Shown: piece by piece, positions 12,454-23,519 of the stretch
Position numbering within the stretch: position 1 is the first letter of the stretch
Layout of the letters: each line of letters opens with the position of its first letter
Assembly: GCF_001580995.1 (NCBI RefSeq)
Contig: NZ_LHZU01000118.1
Location: 1 to 46,386, forward strand
Length of the DNA: 46,386 nt
Direction of reading: 5' to 3'
From: Acetobacter senegalensis
GTDB lineage: Bacteria > Pseudomonadota > Alphaproteobacteria > Acetobacterales > Acetobacteraceae
Position numbers and translations under genes: made by a program
Notes under the pieces: generated by a model
Told to the model about the DNA's origin: nothing
Database searches by the model: none
The model's input: the letters and a program-made list of their open reading frames with translations, nothing else

Positions 12454-13391
12454 CAGCGGCGAAGTGCCTCTTCAACCAGCCAGCCGCACAGTTCCGGGTA
12501 ACTGATGCCACAATAAGCCGCCTGTTCTGGCAGCAGGGATGTTTCCGTCATGCCGGGCTGGGTGTTCACTTCCAGCAGCACAACCCGCGCCGGGCCGCTG
12601 CCGGTGTCATCCAGCCGGAAATCAGAGCGGGATGCGCCGGAACATCCCAGCGCCTGATGTGCGGCCACGGCAATGGCACACGCCTGTTCCGCCACCGCCG
12701 GGTCTATTTGTGCTGGCAGCGTGTGGGAAGAACCGCCCGCTTTGTATTTGGCGTCATAATCATAGAAATCATGCCCCTTGCCGGGGGTGGGGGTGATATC
12801 CGTGACTGTCAGGGCGCGATCTCCCAGAACGCCAACGGTGATTTCACGGCCCGGAATGAATTCTTCCACCAGGGCGTGCGGGCCATAACGCCAGCTTTGC
12901 ACAATGCTTTCCCGAATGTTGGAGCCCTTGCGCACAATCGACACCCCAACGGAAGACCCTTCGCTTACGGGTTTGACCACATACGGGGCGGGCAGCGGGT
13001 CTGCGGCTTCCAGTTCTTCAATGGCAATCACCTTGCCTTCCGCCACGGGCAGCCCGGCGGAGAGGAACACGGCGCGGGCGGCGGCCTTGTCCATGGCGGT
13101 GGCGGAGGCGCGCACGCCGGAATGGGTGTAGGGCAGGCCCATCCATTCCAGCACGCCCTGAATACACCCGTCTTCCCCCAGGCGACCATGCAGGGCGTTG
13201 AACACAACATCCGGTTTCTGGGCAGTCAGATCATTAACAAGCGCAGCCAGATCCGCCCCGGCATCCAGTTCCGTTACGGTATGGCCCAAAGTGCGCAGGG
13301 CGGCGGTAATTCCCTTGCCCGATGCCAGACTGACCTCACGTTCGGAGGAGATACCCCCCGTCAGAACCGTCACACGTTTAGGGTTGCTCAT
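12453..13391 (-). CDS. ddl: D-alanine--D-alanine ligase
   Basis: ATP-grasp enzyme that makes the D-Ala-D-Ala dipeptide for peptidoglycan. The product is 312 residues. It starts RVTVLTGGISSEREVSLASG, carries HGRLGEDGCIQGVLEWMG (substrate loop), VVKPVSEGSSVGVS (ATP-grasp loop), and ends with EVNTQPGMTETSLLPEQA (metal and substrate binding). I chose the ATG at 13391 because it overlaps the murB stop as ATGA; a longer frame from 13430 would sit inside murB. Length matches DdlB of about 306 residues. Confidence 0.97.
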   Translation of the reverse strand: MSNPKRVTVLTGGISSEREVSLASGKGITAALRTLGHTVTELDAGADLAALVNDLTAQKPDVVFNALHGRLGEDGCIQGVLEWMGLPYTHSGVRASATAMDKAAARAVFLSAGLPVAEGKVIAIEELEAADPLPAPYVVKPVSEGSSVGVSIVRKGSNIRESIVQSWRYGPHALVEEFIPGREITVGVLGDRALTVTDITPTPGKGHDFYDYDAKYKAGGSSHTLPAQIDPAVAEQACAIAVAAHQALGCSGASRSDFRLDDTGSGPARVVLLEVNTQPGMTETSLLPEQAAYCGISYPELCGWLVEEALRR

Positions 13392-14326
13392 GCCGGGGTT
13401 CCTGCCTTGCCAATGCGTTTGATTTCCCAATGCAGCGTGACACCCGCGTTCTGGGCCACACGCTTGCGCACTTCTTCCCCCAGCGCCTCAAGATCCGCCG
13501 CAGTGGCGGAGCCGGTATTGATCAGGAAGTTGCAATGTTTTTCGCTCACCTGCGCGCCGCCCAAAGTCAGGCCACGGCATCCGGCAGCGTCAATCAGTTC
13601 CCACGCCTTGCGGGGGGACACATCCGGGTCCGGGTTGCGAAAGGTGGAGCCACCTGTTCTGGCCCGCACAGGCTGTGACTGTTCACGCGCGGCCCGGACA
13701 TCCGCAATGCGGGCGGAAACATCAGCTGGGTTGGCAGGGGTGCCTCGCAGGCGCGCGCGCGTAACAAACGCTCCCTCCGGCAGGCCCGAGCGGCGGTAGC
13801 CAAAATTCAGGGCTCCGGCTTCCAGAGTAACAATGCTGCCATCCCGCGTGACAATTTCAGCCCAGTCCAGCACCGTGGCGATGTCCGAACCATAAGCGCC
13901 CGCGTTCATGCGCACAGCACCACCAATGGAGCCGGGGATACCGGCCAGAAATTCCAGCCCTGCCAGCCCTGCCTGTGCGGCGTGTTCTGCTACGGTGGCG
14001 TCCAGGCACGCGGCCCCCACCACCAGACCATCGTCTTCCACCACAACATCGGCAAAGCCGCGTGCCAGACGCACTACAATGCCGTCCAGCCCGCCATCCC
14101 GGATGATCACGTTGGAGCATGCCCCCAGCGCCGTGACGGGCAGTTCTGGCGAGAGCTTCTGCATGACGGCAGCCAGATCCTGCGTATCCGCAGGTTGAAA
14201 CAGCCATTCCGCTGCGCCCCCCACACGGAACCACGTGCGGGGCCCCAACGGAGCCTGAGGCGTGACCCGCCCCCGTGCGCCATCAAACGCCTGTTGCACC
14301 AGATCTGTCATGGTGACGGCACTCAT
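13388..14326 (-). CDS. murB: UDP-N-acetylenolpyruvoylglucosamine reductase MurB
   Basis: FAD-dependent NADPH reductase giving UDP-MurNAc. The 312-residue product has the FAD-binding motifs TWFRVGG and [13 protein letters not shown], the phosphate loop [19 protein letters not shown], and the catalytic serine in GGSTFRNP. Its length and the short form of the substrate-binding region fit a type II MurB. The ATG at 14326 overlaps the murC stop as ATGA, and the murB stop overlaps the ddl start in the same way. An upstream in-frame ATG at 14419 is buried in murC. Confidence 0.96.
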   Translation of the reverse strand: MSAVTMTDLVQQAFDGARGRVTPQAPLGPRTWFRVGGAAEWLFQPADTQDLAAVMQKLSPELPVTALGACSNVIIRDGGLDGIVVRLARGFADVVVEDDGLVVGAACLDATVAEHAAQAGLAGLEFLAGIPGSIGGAVRMNAGAYGSDIATVLDWAEIVTRDGSIVTLEAGALNFGYRRSGLPEGAFVTRARLRGTPANPADVSARIADVRAAREQSQPVRARTGGSTFRNPDPDVSPRKAWELIDAAGCRGLTLGGAQVSEKHCNFLINTGSATAADLEALGEEVRKRVAQNAGVTLHWEIKRIGKAGTPA

Positions 14327-15756
14327 GCCGCGCGTCCGCCTTTGGCCGTAGCCTGTAGCGCGGCAAGCTGTGCGGGCAGCGCCTGCGCCCAGTTGGTGAT
14401 GGTGCCTGCACCAAGGCACACAACATAATCACCGGGTTTGGCGATGGCGTTTACCATTTCCGCCAGATGGTCCGGGCTGGAGAGCGGCACTACGGAACGA
14501 TGGCCGCGTTCACGCAGCCCTTCAATCAGCACGTCACGGTCAACGCCTTCAATCGGGTTTTCCCCGGCAGCGTAGATATCGGCCACAATCACGGTGTCCG
14601 CATCATTCATGCAGGTGCAGAAATCAGAGAACAGCATTTGCAGGCGGGAGTAACGGTGCGGCTGCATGACGGCAATCACGCGGTTGGCCCCGGCCTGCCG
14701 TGCAGCTTTGAGCACGGCGGCAATTTCAACAGGGTGGTGGCCGTAATCATCAATCACGGTAATGCCACCGGCTTCACCCGTGCGGGTAAAGCGGCGCTTG
14801 ACCCCCCGGAAGGAGGCCAGACCGGAGCGGATAACGTCATCGCTGATATCCATTTCCGTTGCCACGGCAATGGCGGCCAGCGCGTTCTGCACGTTGTGAG
14901 AACCCAGCATGGGCAGGCGGAAGGGGCCAGCCTTGCGGGTGCGGCGGGTAACGCGGTCCGTCAGGGTGACTTCAAACGTTGCGCCCATTTTATCGGTGAT
15001 CAGTTTTTCAGCGCGCACATCAGCCTGTGGGGAGAACCCGTAGGTGACAATCCGATGGTCGGACAGGCGCGGGATCATCTGCTGCACGGCCGGGTGATCA
15101 ATGCACAGAACAGCAAACCCATAGAACGGCACGTTGGAGACAAACTGGTCATACGCCGCTTCCATGGCCTCGGCAGAACCCCAGTGGTCCAGATGTTCCG
15201 GGTCCATGTTGGTCACAACGGAAATAACGGAGGGCAGACGCAGGAAGGAGCCATCGCTCTCATCTGCTTCGGCCACCATCCAGTCCCCTTTGCCCATGCG
15301 GGTGTTGGTGCCGTAGGCCTCAATAATCCCGCCATTGATCACGGTGGGGTCAAGCTGTGCGGCTTCCAGCACGGCTGCTACCAGACTGGTGGTGGTGGTT
15401 TTGCCATGTGTGCCGCCAATGGCCACGGACCAGCGCAGGCGCATCAGTTCGGCCAGCATTTCCGCACGCCGCACAACCGGAATAAGGCGGCTGCGGGCGG
15501 CCACCACTTCCGGGTTGTCCCGGCTTACGGCGGTGGAGATCACAACCACCTGCGCATCACCCAGATTGGCGGCGTCATGCCCGATGGCGATGGGAATACC
15601 CGCTGCGCGCAGGCGTTTGACATTGCCGTTTTCCGCAATGTCCGATCCCTGCACGGAATAGCCGAGCATGGAGAGCACTTCTGCAATGCCGGACATGCCA
15701 ATGCCGCCAATACCGACAAAATGGATGGTTCCAATGGAAAGGGGCAGGGCTCTCAT
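14323..15756 (-). CDS. murC: UDP-N-acetylmuramate--L-alanine ligase MurC
   Basis: Adds L-Ala to UDP-MurNAc with ATP in the cytoplasm. The 477-residue product has the N-terminal UDP-binding motif [17 protein letters not shown], the Mur ligase P-loop GTHGKTTTT, the central [10 protein letters not shown], and the C-terminal [12 protein letters not shown] and [10 protein letters not shown] motifs. I use the ATG at 15756 because it overlaps the murG stop (ATGA) and matches the conserved N-terminus; the frame is open upstream to 15975 only by chance inside murG. Confidence 0.97.
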   Translation of the reverse strand: MRALPLSIGTIHFVGIGGIGMSGIAEVLSMLGYSVQGSDIAENGNVKRLRAAGIPIAIGHDAANLGDAQVVVISTAVSRDNPEVVAARSRLIPVVRRAEMLAELMRLRWSVAIGGTHGKTTTTSLVAAVLEAAQLDPTVINGGIIEAYGTNTRMGKGDWMVAEADESDGSFLRLPSVISVVTNMDPEHLDHWGSAEAMEAAYDQFVSNVPFYGFAVLCIDHPAVQQMIPRLSDHRIVTYGFSPQADVRAEKLITDKMGATFEVTLTDRVTRRTRKAGPFRLPMLGSHNVQNALAAIAVATEMDISDDVIRSGLASFRGVKRRFTRTGEAGGITVIDDYGHHPVEIAAVLKAARQAGANRVIAVMQPHRYSRLQMLFSDFCTCMNDADTVIVADIYAAGENPIEGVDRDVLIEGLRERGHRSVVPLSSPDHLAEMVNAIAKPGDYVVCLGAGTITNWAQALPAQLAALQATAKGGRAA

Positions 15757-16901
15757 GCGCTGAACTCCGTCTGGCTGGGTGGTGTCGGATAGGCGGGCGA
15801 GGGGGAAAGGTGCAAGCATTCTTCTACAACATCGGCCAGACGGGTGGCGGCGTCCGGTCGGGCGAGAGAGGCTGCGGCGGCCGCAGCCCGCGCCAGCTCT
15901 TCCGGAGCCGTGAACAAATCGCCCAGCCGGGAGGCCAGGGCGGCGGGGGTGAAATCCGGCTGGCGGATCATCCATCCGGCGCCAGCGGTGGTGATGGCGC
16001 GGGCGTTTTCTGTCTGCTCATCACTGGCGGCAATGGGCAGCGGTACCAGAATGGAAGGGCGGCCAGCGGTGGTCAGTTCCGCAACGGAAGACCCACCGGC
16101 ACGGCCAATCACAAGGTGCGCGCTCTGCAACAGGGCGGGCACATCGTTCAGGAAGGGCTCAACCCGCGCCTGAATACCCAGATCAGCATAGGCCTTGCGT
16201 ACCTCATCCAGATCCGCCTTGCGGGCCTGTTGGGTCACATGCAGGCGGGCGCGAATGGCATCGGGCAGTTTGCCAAGGGCTGCGGGCACAACCTGCGCGA
16301 ACACCGTAGCGCCCAGAGAACCACCCCATACCAGCAGGTTCAGTGTCTCGCCCGGCGGCACAAAGCCTTCTCCTGCCAGCGCGGCAATGGCGGGGCGCAC
16401 CGGCATGCCGGTAAAGGCGGTGTGGGCCCCCATGGGCAGCTTGGCGACGGAGGGGTAGGACGTGGCGATCACATCCGCAAAGCGGGAAAGCACGGCATTG
16501 GCCTTGCCCAGAACGGCATTGCCTTCATGAATGATCAGCGCCGGATGCTTGCGGCCCAGCAGGCGCGCGCCCAGCAGGGGCGGCACGGACGGATAGCCGC
16601 CAAACCCCACAACGGCATCCGGCTGGATCGTGCGCAGGATGGAACGCGCCTGCCACGCACTGGCCAGCAGGGTTGTGCCGGCCTTCAGCGCCCGGATGGG
16701 GCCACGGCCAGCCACCCCTGCGCCCCGCAGCACATATTGCGGGCAGGTGGCAAACACGCCCTCGGTCCGCTTGCCGGCGCGTTCGTCCGTCATCAACACC
16801 AGATGGTGGCCGCGTTCGGCCAGCGCATCGGCCAGCGCCTCAGCCGGAAAGAAGTGCCCACCGGTCCCTCCGGCGGCAATGACGATAGTGCGTGTGCTCA
16901 T
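15753..16901 (-). CDS. murG: MurG N-acetylglucosaminyltransferase
   Basis: GT-B glycosyltransferase that converts lipid I to lipid II on the inner face of the membrane. The 382-residue product has the glycine-rich acceptor loop [32 protein letters not shown] and [15 protein letters not shown] in the N-domain, and GGSLGA plus [12 protein letters not shown] in the UDP-GlcNAc-binding C-domain. The ATG at 16901 overlaps the ftsW stop (ATGA); an ATG four codons earlier is also possible. The stop overlaps the murC start. Confidence 0.97.
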   Translation of the reverse strand: MSTRTIVIAAGGTGGHFFPAEALADALAERGHHLVLMTDERAGKRTEGVFATCPQYVLRGAGVAGRGPIRALKAGTTLLASAWQARSILRTIQPDAVVGFGGYPSVPPLLGARLLGRKHPALIIHEGNAVLGKANAVLSRFADVIATSYPSVAKLPMGAHTAFTGMPVRPAIAALAGEGFVPPGETLNLLVWGGSLGATVFAQVVPAALGKLPDAIRARLHVTQQARKADLDEVRKAYADLGIQARVEPFLNDVPALLQSAHLVIGRAGGSSVAELTTAGRPSILVPLPIAASDEQTENARAITTAGAGWMIRQPDFTPAALASRLGDLFTAPEELARAAAAAASLARPDAATRLADVVEECLHLSPSPAYPTPPSQTEFSA

Positions 16902-18064
16902 GCGGGCCGCCATTGTCTGAGAGTGGTCATGAAGCCGTTTCCGATCTGAGTGCGGCTGCCAGGCTGGTGCCGCGTAAGCGCCAGCACCATGCCAACCGCC
17001 AGAGCGATGGACATGGCGGAGGAGCCACCATAGGAGATGAAAGGCAGCGTCATGCCCTTGGTGGGGATAAGATGCAAGGTTGAAGCCATGTTCACAAAGG
17101 CCTGAAGCCCAAAACCCGTGACCAGCCCCGTAACGGAGATGACCACAAACGGGTCATCCTCACGGATCAGCCGCAGCAGGGTACGCACCACAATCACGCC
17201 GAACACAAGGATAATGAGCATGCAGACAATCATGCCGTATTCCTCGCCTGCCACAGCAAACACGAAGTCCGCATGGGCATCGGGCAGAAGGTCTTTTACG
17301 CGGCCTTCACCGGGGCCACGGCCGGTCAGGCCACCATTGCCAAACGCGCGCAGGGCGGTGTCAATCTGGTAGTGATCCCCCACGCCGGGGTGCATGAACC
17401 GCTCCACGCGGGAGCGCACGTGCGGGAACAGGAAGAAAGCGGAAATGCCCGCACCAATCATGCAGGCCACGCCCACGCCCACCAGCACAAGGCTTAGCCC
17501 ATCCACAAAAAGCTGGGTCATGAACACGGTGGTAATAACCGTGAGCATGCCGATATCCGGTTGGGATTTCAGCAGCATGAGAATGACGCCAAACAGCGCA
17601 AACGCGATCAGCATGCCCGGAAAATATTTGGACAGCCGCCGCTGGGTAAGCAGCCAGCCCGTGACCACTGCAAAGCAGGGCTTGAGGAATTCGGAAGGCT
17701 GGAGGGACATCAGCGGCAGCGCGATCCAGCGGCGTGCGCCCTTGATCTCAATGCCGTGCACCAGTGTCAGGGCCGTGGCCCCCAGCATCAGCGCGCCCCC
17801 CAAAAGGGAGAGCCGTAGAACCGCCTTGCGCGAGAGGGTGGAAACCCCGGTTACAATCACCCCGGCAATGGCAAGGAACATCATCTGTTTGAAGATGAAC
17901 ATGTTGCGTGATGCGCCAATGCGCACGGCAACCGCCGGGCTTGCGGCCATCATGAGGATGTAGCCAAACCCGATGAGAATGAACGCACAGATCAGCGTGG
18001 TGCGGTCAACATTGCGCCACCAGCGGCCCAGAGCGGAATCATCACTGCGGGAATAACCAGGCAT
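16898..18064 (-). CDS. ftsW: Peptidoglycan glycosyltransferase FtsW
   Basis: SEDS-family polymerase of septal peptidoglycan, paired with the FtsI transpeptidase. The 388-residue product has about ten hydrophobic segments, starting with TLICAFILIGFGYILMMAAS. Family motifs include RWIALPLMSLQPSEFLK, the region QPDIGMLTVITTVFMTQLF, and the C-terminal ISYGGSSAMSIALAVGMVLA. Its ATG overlaps the murD stop by one base (TGATG) and its stop overlaps the murG start. Confidence 0.96.
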   Translation of the reverse strand: MPGYSRSDDSALGRWWRNVDRTTLICAFILIGFGYILMMAASPAVAVRIGASRNMFIFKQMMFLAIAGVIVTGVSTLSRKAVLRLSLLGGALMLGATALTLVHGIEIKGARRWIALPLMSLQPSEFLKPCFAVVTGWLLTQRRLSKYFPGMLIAFALFGVILMLLKSQPDIGMLTVITTVFMTQLFVDGLSLVLVGVGVACMIGAGISAFFLFPHVRSRVERFMHPGVGDHYQIDTALRAFGNGGLTGRGPGEGRVKDLLPDAHADFVFAVAGEEYGMIVCMLIILVFGVIVVRTLLRLIREDDPFVVISVTGLVTGFGLQAFVNMASTLHLIPTKGMTLPFISYGGSSAMSIALAVGMVLALTRHQPGSRTQIGNGFMTTLRQWRPA

Positions 18065-19491
18065 CAGCCGTTCTTTCCTGTCTGCGGTGTTGTCTCGGCG
18101 CTGACCGTGCGCGCCAGTTCCTGAAAACGCAGGCCTCGGGCTTCAAAGCCCGAGAACTGGTCAAAACTGGCGCAGGCGGGGGAGAGCAGCACCACCGGGG
18201 TCTGGGTCTGCCGTGCCACGGCGTAGGCCGCCGGAACAGCGGCTTCCAGCGTGCCAACCACCGTATAGGGCGCATTATGGGCCTCTAGCGTGGCGGCCAG
18301 TTCTTCCGCATCGCGTCCAATCAGGAACGTATGCGCCATACGGGGAAAATAGGGCACGAGAGAGGCGATGCCGCCTTCCTTGGCCATGCCGCCTGCAATC
18401 CACACCAGTTTATCGTAACAGCCCAGCGCGCGGGAAGACGCATCCGCATTGGTGGCCTTGCTGTCATCGACAAACACAACGCCATCCTGCTCGGCCACAA
18501 CTTTCTGGCGGTGGGGCAGGCCGGGGAAGGTACGCAGGCCCGTGGCAATCTGGTTGTCCGTGATGCCAAGGAAGGACGCCATGGCATAGGCGGCAGCCGC
18601 GTTTTCCGCATTGTGGCTGCCGGGCAGCGCGGGGCCAATGTCCGCCACTTTCCGGGCATTGTGCCATATGGCGTTGGCCTGCCCGTACACATCGCTGGGT
18701 GGGGTGACAGGCGCGCCGGAAATGGTGATGCAGCGGGCCGGACCAGCTTTCAGGCGGGCAGCGATATCGCGGCACCATTGGTCTTCCACGCCAATCACGG
18801 CCAGATCGGCTTCTGTCTGGCCTGCAAACACACGCGTTTTGACGTGTGCATAGCCTTCCATGCCAGCGTGGCGGTCCAGATGATCGGGGGTCAGATTCAG
18901 CAGGCAGGCGGCATCAAAACGCAGGGTGTCCAGCCGTTCCAGCATGTAGGAGGACATTTCCAGCACATACACGCCGTTATCGGGCAGCAGCGGTAATGCA
19001 AGGGCTGCGGGGCCAAGGTTGCCGCCCGCCGCTACGGGCACACCGACTTCAGCCAGAATGTGGGCCAGCAATGTTGTGGTGGTAGATTTGCCGTTGGTGC
19101 CGGTAATGCCTGCAAACCGCGCCTTGCTGCCAGCACGTCGCACGGCCTGATACAGCAGTTCTGCATCGGAAAGGATAGGCACGCCTGCTTCCTTGGCCAG
19201 CAGGGCGACCGGGTGCGGCTTTGGCAGGACGTGCGGAATACCGGGGGAGAGCACAAGCCCGTCAAACCCCGTAAGTGTTTCAATCGGCGCGCAGGTTATG
19301 CGGGCGGCAACATCCGCAGGCAGATCGGCGCATTGGTGGGCCAGCGCCGTGCGGGCGGTTTCTCCATCATCCCACGCCTGCACACGGGCACCGCCCTTGG
19401 CCAAAGCCAGTACAGCAGGCACGCCGTTCCGGCCTAAACCCAGAACGGCGTAATGATGACCCGTGAAGAGCGTGGAAGGAAAAGAGTTCAT
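18064..19491 (-). CDS. murD: UDP-N-acetylmuramoylalanine--D-glutamate ligase MurD
   Basis: Adds D-Glu to UDP-MurNAc-L-Ala. The 475-residue product has an N-terminal nucleotide-binding start [17 protein letters not shown], the P-loop [28 protein letters not shown], the [26 protein letters not shown] motif region, and the C-terminal [20 protein letters not shown]. The ATG at 19491 overlaps the mraY stop as ATGA; another in-frame ATG lies 27 bases upstream inside mraY. The stop overlaps the ftsW start by one base. Confidence 0.97.
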   Translation of the reverse strand: MNSFPSTLFTGHHYAVLGLGRNGVPAVLALAKGGARVQAWDDGETARTALAHQCADLPADVAARITCAPIETLTGFDGLVLSPGIPHVLPKPHPVALLAKEAGVPILSDAELLYQAVRRAGSKARFAGITGTNGKSTTTTLLAHILAEVGVPVAAGGNLGPAALALPLLPDNGVYVLEMSSYMLERLDTLRFDAACLLNLTPDHLDRHAGMEGYAHVKTRVFAGQTEADLAVIGVEDQWCRDIAARLKAGPARCITISGAPVTPPSDVYGQANAIWHNARKVADIGPALPGSHNAENAAAAYAMASFLGITDNQIATGLRTFPGLPHRQKVVAEQDGVVFVDDSKATNADASSRALGCYDKLVWIAGGMAKEGGIASLVPYFPRMAHTFLIGRDAEELAATLEAHNAPYTVVGTLEAAVPAAYAVARQTQTPVVLLSPACASFDQFSGFEARGLRFQELARTVSAETTPQTGKNG

Positions 19492-20582
19492 CGCAGTTTC
19501 AATGTGGCGAGACCGCACATCCCCAGAATGACGGAAATAATCCAGAACCGGATCACGATCTTCGGTTCCGCCCAGCCTTTTTTCTCAAAATGGTGGTGGA
19601 TGGGGGCCATCAGAAACACCCGCCGGCCAGTGCGCTTGTACCAGAACACCTGAATGACGACGGAGAGTGTTTCCACCACAAACAGCCCCCCCACAATGCA
19701 CAGAACCAGTTCATGCTTGATGGCCACGGCCAGTGCGCCCAGCGCGCCGCCCAGAGAGAGCGAGCCTGTATCACCCATGAACACGGAGGCAGGCGGGGCG
19801 TTGAACCACAGAAAGCCCAGCCCGGCCCCGACCAGAGCGGCGCAGAAAACCGCCAGTTCTCCCGTACCCGGCACGGCATGCACCTGCAGGTAATCCGCAA
19901 ACACATGGTTGCCCACCACGTAGGAGAGAATGCCAAACACCATGGCGGCAATCACCACGGGTACAATGGCCAGTCCGTCCAGCCCATCCGTGAAGTTCAC
20001 GGCGTTGCCAAAACCGGTAATGGTGATCATGGCGAAGATGGGAAAGGCGAACCCCAAGGGCAGCAGCAGGTCTTTTACAAACGGAAAGGCCACCATGTTG
20101 GCAAGATCTGCTGGCATCAGGGATTGCAGCCACCAGCCACACAACAGGGAGGTTGCAAATTCACACCCCAGCCGCGTGCGTTTGGAAACGCCGTCTGTAT
20201 TGCGGCGGGAGAGCTTGAGGTAATCATCCGCAAAGCCCACCGCGCCAAACGCCAGCGTGGTCAGCAGCACGGCCCACACAAACCCGTTCTGCAAATCTCC
20301 CCACACCAGTACAGACAGCGTGAGAGAGAACAGGATCAGCACACCGCCCATGGTGGGGGTGCCGGTTTTTTCCAGCAGGTGCCGCTCCGGCCCAAGGGCG
20401 CGGATGGGCTGCCCACCACGCTGGATGCGCCGCAGCATGGCAATCAGCGGTTTGCCCATCAGCAGGCTGATCACCAGCGCCGTCAGGCAGGCGCAGCCCG
20501 CGCGGAACGTGATGTAGCGCAGCAGATTGAAAAGGGGCAGATGCCCGTCATGGATGGAATTGGAGGCAAGAAGATACAGCAT
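19488..20582 (-). CDS. mraY: Phospho-N-acetylmuramoyl-pentapeptide transferase MraY
   Basis: Integral membrane enzyme that transfers phospho-MurNAc-pentapeptide to undecaprenyl phosphate, making lipid I. The 364-residue product has about ten TM segments. The active-site aspartate motifs are [20 protein letters not shown] and [13 protein letters not shown], with [14 protein letters not shown] and the basic [12 protein letters not shown] loop near the C-terminus. It starts one base after the murF stop and its stop overlaps the murD start. Confidence 0.97.
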   Translation of the reverse strand: MLYLLASNSIHDGHLPLFNLLRYITFRAGCACLTALVISLLMGKPLIAMLRRIQRGGQPIRALGPERHLLEKTGTPTMGGVLILFSLTLSVLVWGDLQNGFVWAVLLTTLAFGAVGFADDYLKLSRRNTDGVSKRTRLGCEFATSLLCGWWLQSLMPADLANMVAFPFVKDLLLPLGFAFPIFAMITITGFGNAVNFTDGLDGLAIVPVVIAAMVFGILSYVVGNHVFADYLQVHAVPGTGELAVFCAALVGAGLGFLWFNAPPASVFMGDTGSLSLGGALGALAVAIKHELVLCIVGGLFVVETLSVVIQVFWYKRTGRRVFLMAPIHHHFEKKGWAEPKIVIRFWIISVILGMCGLATLKLR

Positions 20583-20583
20583 C

Positions 20584-21975
20584 TCAGGCAGGCTCCACCG
20601 CGCTCAGGGTGGTCAGCGCTGCAATCACGTCCCGCATGCGGCTGCCTAAACTCCCTTTCACCAGAACGGCGTCTCCCTTGCGCAGCGCGGCGCAGACCAG
20701 AGGAGCCAGAGTGGCGGCGTTGTCCGCCCATGCGCCCTGTTTAGCGTCAGGCAGGGCATCAAAAAGGGATTTCATGTGAGGTCCGCAGCAAAAAACAAGA
20801 TCAGCAGAAGCAGCGGCTGGCTGGGCCAGTGCCGCATGTTCCGCGGTGGAAAACTCTCCCAGTTCACGGATATCGCCCAGAACGGCAATATGGCGGGAGG
20901 CAGGAAGAAGGCGCAGCACATCCAGCGTGGCGCGGATGGACGCGGCAGAGGCGTTATAGCTCTCATCCAGCAAGGTGATATCGCCCCCGGCAATGGTGGC
21001 CAGCGCACCACGGCCCTTGCCGGGACGGAAGCTGGCAAGCGCTGCTGCCGCACGGGCAACATCGGCCCCGAAGGCCGCACACACGGCAAGGGCTGTCAGC
21101 GCATTGCGGGCCAGATGCGTACCGGGTGCTTCCAGCCGCACCGGCACGCTTGACTGCCCCAGATGAGCCGTAAAGCTGGAACCACCTTCTACCGCGTTCA
21201 GAGTATCCAGATGTGCAAAGCTGTCCGGCTTCAGGCCGCTGAGCCACAGGGTGGCATGGGCCTTTTGCGCAGCAGCGTGGAATATGGTCTGTCCGTGGGC
21301 ATCGTCCGGCACAATGGCGGTGCCACCAGCAGGCAGGGCGGTAATGATCTCCGCTTTTTCCTGCGCAATGGCGTCCAGACTGCCCATATGGCCCAGATGC
21401 GCAGACCCGATGGTGGTGATAACCGCCACATCCGGGCGTACCATGCGGGCCAGAGGCAAAATCTCACCGGGATGATTCATCCCGATCTCGCTGATGCAAT
21501 AGGCAGCATCACGCGGCAGGCGGGCGAGGGTAAGCGGCACACCCCAATGATTGTTGTAGGAGGCCACGGCGGCATGGGTCGGGCCAAGGGCGCTCAAGGC
21601 CACGCGAAGCATGTCCTTGGTGGTGGTTTTGCCTACACTGCCGGTAACGGCCACCACCTTGCCCCCAAACCGGGCGCGGGCGGCATGGCCCAAAGCCTGC
21701 AACGCTTCCTGCGTATCCGCCACAACCAGCAGGCGTGGGTCTGCAAGGCCCGTGGTGTCATGCACCATCACGGCGGCAGCCCCTTTTTCAAGCGCCATGG
21801 CGATATGGGCGTGGCCATCACTGTTATCGCCTTTCAGGGCAATAAACAGGTCTCCGGGTGCCAGCGTGCGTGTATCAATGGAGATACCGGTAACACCCGC
21901 ATCGTTTTGCGGGGTTCCTGTAAACTGGCCTCCTGTTGCGGCTTCCAGTTCCTCCCGCGTCCAGAGCACACTCAT
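20584..21975 (-). CDS. murF: UDP-MurNAc-tripeptide--D-Ala-D-Ala ligase MurF
   Basis: Adds D-Ala-D-Ala to complete the pentapeptide precursor. The 463-residue product has an N-terminal domain with GISIDTRTLAPGDLFIALKG, the P-loop VTGSVGKTTTKDML, NNHWGVPLTLARLP, the central ISEIGMNHPGEI, and LLDESYNASAASIRATLD with VLGDIRELGEFS in the C-domain. Its ATG overlaps the murE stop as ATGA, and mraY starts one base after its stop. Confidence 0.97.
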   Translation of the reverse strand: MSVLWTREELEAATGGQFTGTPQNDAGVTGISIDTRTLAPGDLFIALKGDNSDGHAHIAMALEKGAAAVMVHDTTGLADPRLLVVADTQEALQALGHAARARFGGKVVAVTGSVGKTTTKDMLRVALSALGPTHAAVASYNNHWGVPLTLARLPRDAAYCISEIGMNHPGEILPLARMVRPDVAVITTIGSAHLGHMGSLDAIAQEKAEIITALPAGGTAIVPDDAHGQTIFHAAAQKAHATLWLSGLKPDSFAHLDTLNAVEGGSSFTAHLGQSSVPVRLEAPGTHLARNALTALAVCAAFGADVARAAAALASFRPGKGRGALATIAGGDITLLDESYNASAASIRATLDVLRLLPASRHIAVLGDIRELGEFSTAEHAALAQPAAASADLVFCCGPHMKSLFDALPDAKQGAWADNAATLAPLVCAALRKGDAVLVKGSLGSRMRDVIAALTTLSAVEPA

Positions 21976-23519
21976 GCCTGTGCCGCCGGGGCGGCGTTCG
22001 CCAGGCTTTGCCCAGCCAGCGTGCGCAGAACGTCAACATCATCAAACGGATGAACTTCCGTGCCAATAATCTGGCCCTGCTCGTGCCCTTTACCGGCAAC
22101 CACCAGAACATCCTGCGGGCCGAGCATGGCCAGCGCCTCGGCAATGGCGGCACGGCGGTCCCCAATTTCCAGAGCGTCCGGCGCACCGGCTTTAACATCG
22201 GCACGAATGGCGGCGGCATCCTCCGTGCGGGGGTTGTCATCCGTAATAATGGCAATATCCGCACCGCGTTCAGCTTCCTGCGCCATCAGGGGGCGTTTGC
22301 CCTTGTCACGGTCTCCACCTGCACCAAACACCACAATCAGACGCCCAAGGGCGTGCGGACGCAGCGAGGCCAGAAGGCGGGCCAGTGCATCTGGCGTGTG
22401 GGCGTAATCAACATAAGCGCTGGCGCCGTTAGGCAGCACAACCGCGCGCTCCATCCGTCCGCGCACACCTTGCAACTGCGGCAGAAGGTCCACCATCTGC
22501 ATCAGTGCGGTATCATCCGGTGCGGCAAGGGCTGCGGCCAGCAGGGCATTATCCACCTGAAACCGGCCCGGCAAAGCGAGCGAGAGGGTGTGTTTCTGCC
22601 CGCCCACATCCAGCACCAGTTCCTGACCGGAGGGGAGGGGGGTGTGCGTGATCAGGCGTATTGTCTCTCCGGCCTCTCCCACCGTGCGCAGGGTGAGGTT
22701 ACGGGTGCGGGCAATGGCACGCAGGGCATCAAGCGTCACGCTGTCCATGTCTGCATTGGCGGCGGCAATCCGGCCACTGGGCAGCAGGTCAGCAAACAGT
22801 TTCAGTTTGGCCTCACGGTAAGCCTCTACCGTGCCGTGATAATCCAGATGGTCACGCGTCAGGTTGGTAAAGCCAGCGGCGGAAAGATGCAGGCCATCCA
22901 GCCGGTTCTGTTCCAACCCGTGGGAGGATGCTTCCAGCGCGACATGCTGCACACCCGCGCGTGCCAACGCAGCCAAACCGTTGGCGAGTGCCACCGGGTC
23001 TGGTGTGGTGAGGGCCGGCATGGTGATGGGCGGCAGATCCACCCCCGTCAGGCCAAGCGTGCCTAGCCCGGCGGCCTTCAGTCCTTGCAGTGTCCATAGT
23101 TGGCGCAGGAAATCGGTGGTGCTGGTTTTGCCGTTGGTGCCCGTAATGGCCACAAGGTTTTCTGGTTGCGGGCCGGCCAGCGCGGCAGCCATCACCGCCA
23201 GTGCGTGGCGTGGGTTTGGGGTCAATACAAGCGGGCGTTCTGGCACGTTTTCGGGCCATGTGGTGCCAGTGGGGGCCAGCACGGCAACGGCCCCTTTTTC
23301 AACCGCGCTGGCAATAAAGGCACGTCCATCGGCTTTTGCACCGGGCACGGCGGCAAACAGCGTGCCGGGCGTTACAGCACGGCTGTCTGCCGTAATGGCC
23401 GTTACGCTTACGTTCCCGCTCAGGGTATCAGACGGGTGGCCGTCAGACAGTCCTGTGGCGTGCAGTTCTGCGTCAGTCAGACCAGCGATATGGCGTAATG
23501 AGGACAGGGAAAGGCTCAT
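21972..23519 (-). CDS. murE: UDP-MurNAc-dipeptide--meso-diaminopimelate ligase MurE
   Basis: Adds the third stem-peptide residue. The 515-residue product has ITADSRAVTPGTLFAAVPG, the P-loop ITGTNGKTSTTDFL, EASSHGLEQNRLDGL, FTNLTRDHLDYHGTVEAY, and VDYAHTPDALARLL. The DNPR motif (TDDNPRTED, about residue 428) is the signature for meso-diaminopimelate, so a Gram-negative A1-gamma type peptidoglycan is expected. The ATG overlaps the ftsI stop and the stop overlaps the murF start, both as ATGA. Confidence 0.97.
   Translation of the reverse strand: MSLSLSSLRHIAGLTDAELHATGLSDGHPSDTLSGNVSVTAITADSRAVTPGTLFAAVPGAKADGRAFIASAVEKGAVAVLAPTGTTWPENVPERPLVLTPNPRHALAVMAAALAGPQPENLVAITGTNGKTSTTDFLRQLWTLQGLKAAGLGTLGLTGVDLPPITMPALTTPDPVALANGLAALARAGVQHVALEASSHGLEQNRLDGLHLSAAGFTNLTRDHLDYHGTVEAYREAKLKLFADLLPSGRIAAANADMDSVTLDALRAIARTRNLTLRTVGEAGETIRLITHTPLPSGQELVLDVGGQKHTLSLALPGRFQVDNALLAAALAAPDDTALMQMVDLLPQLQGVRGRMERAVVLPNGASAYVDYAHTPDALARLLASLRPHALGRLIVVFGAGGDRDKGKRPLMAQEAERGADIAIITDDNPRTEDAAAIRADVKAGAPDALEIGDRRAAIAEALAMLGPQDVLVVAGKGHEQGQIIGTEVHPFDDVDVLRTLAGQSLANAAPAAQA

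Noticed and set aside
14467..16949. Plus-strand open frames of 441 and 379 codons
   Set aside because: Antisense to murC and murG; Gly/His-rich translations without recognisable domains.
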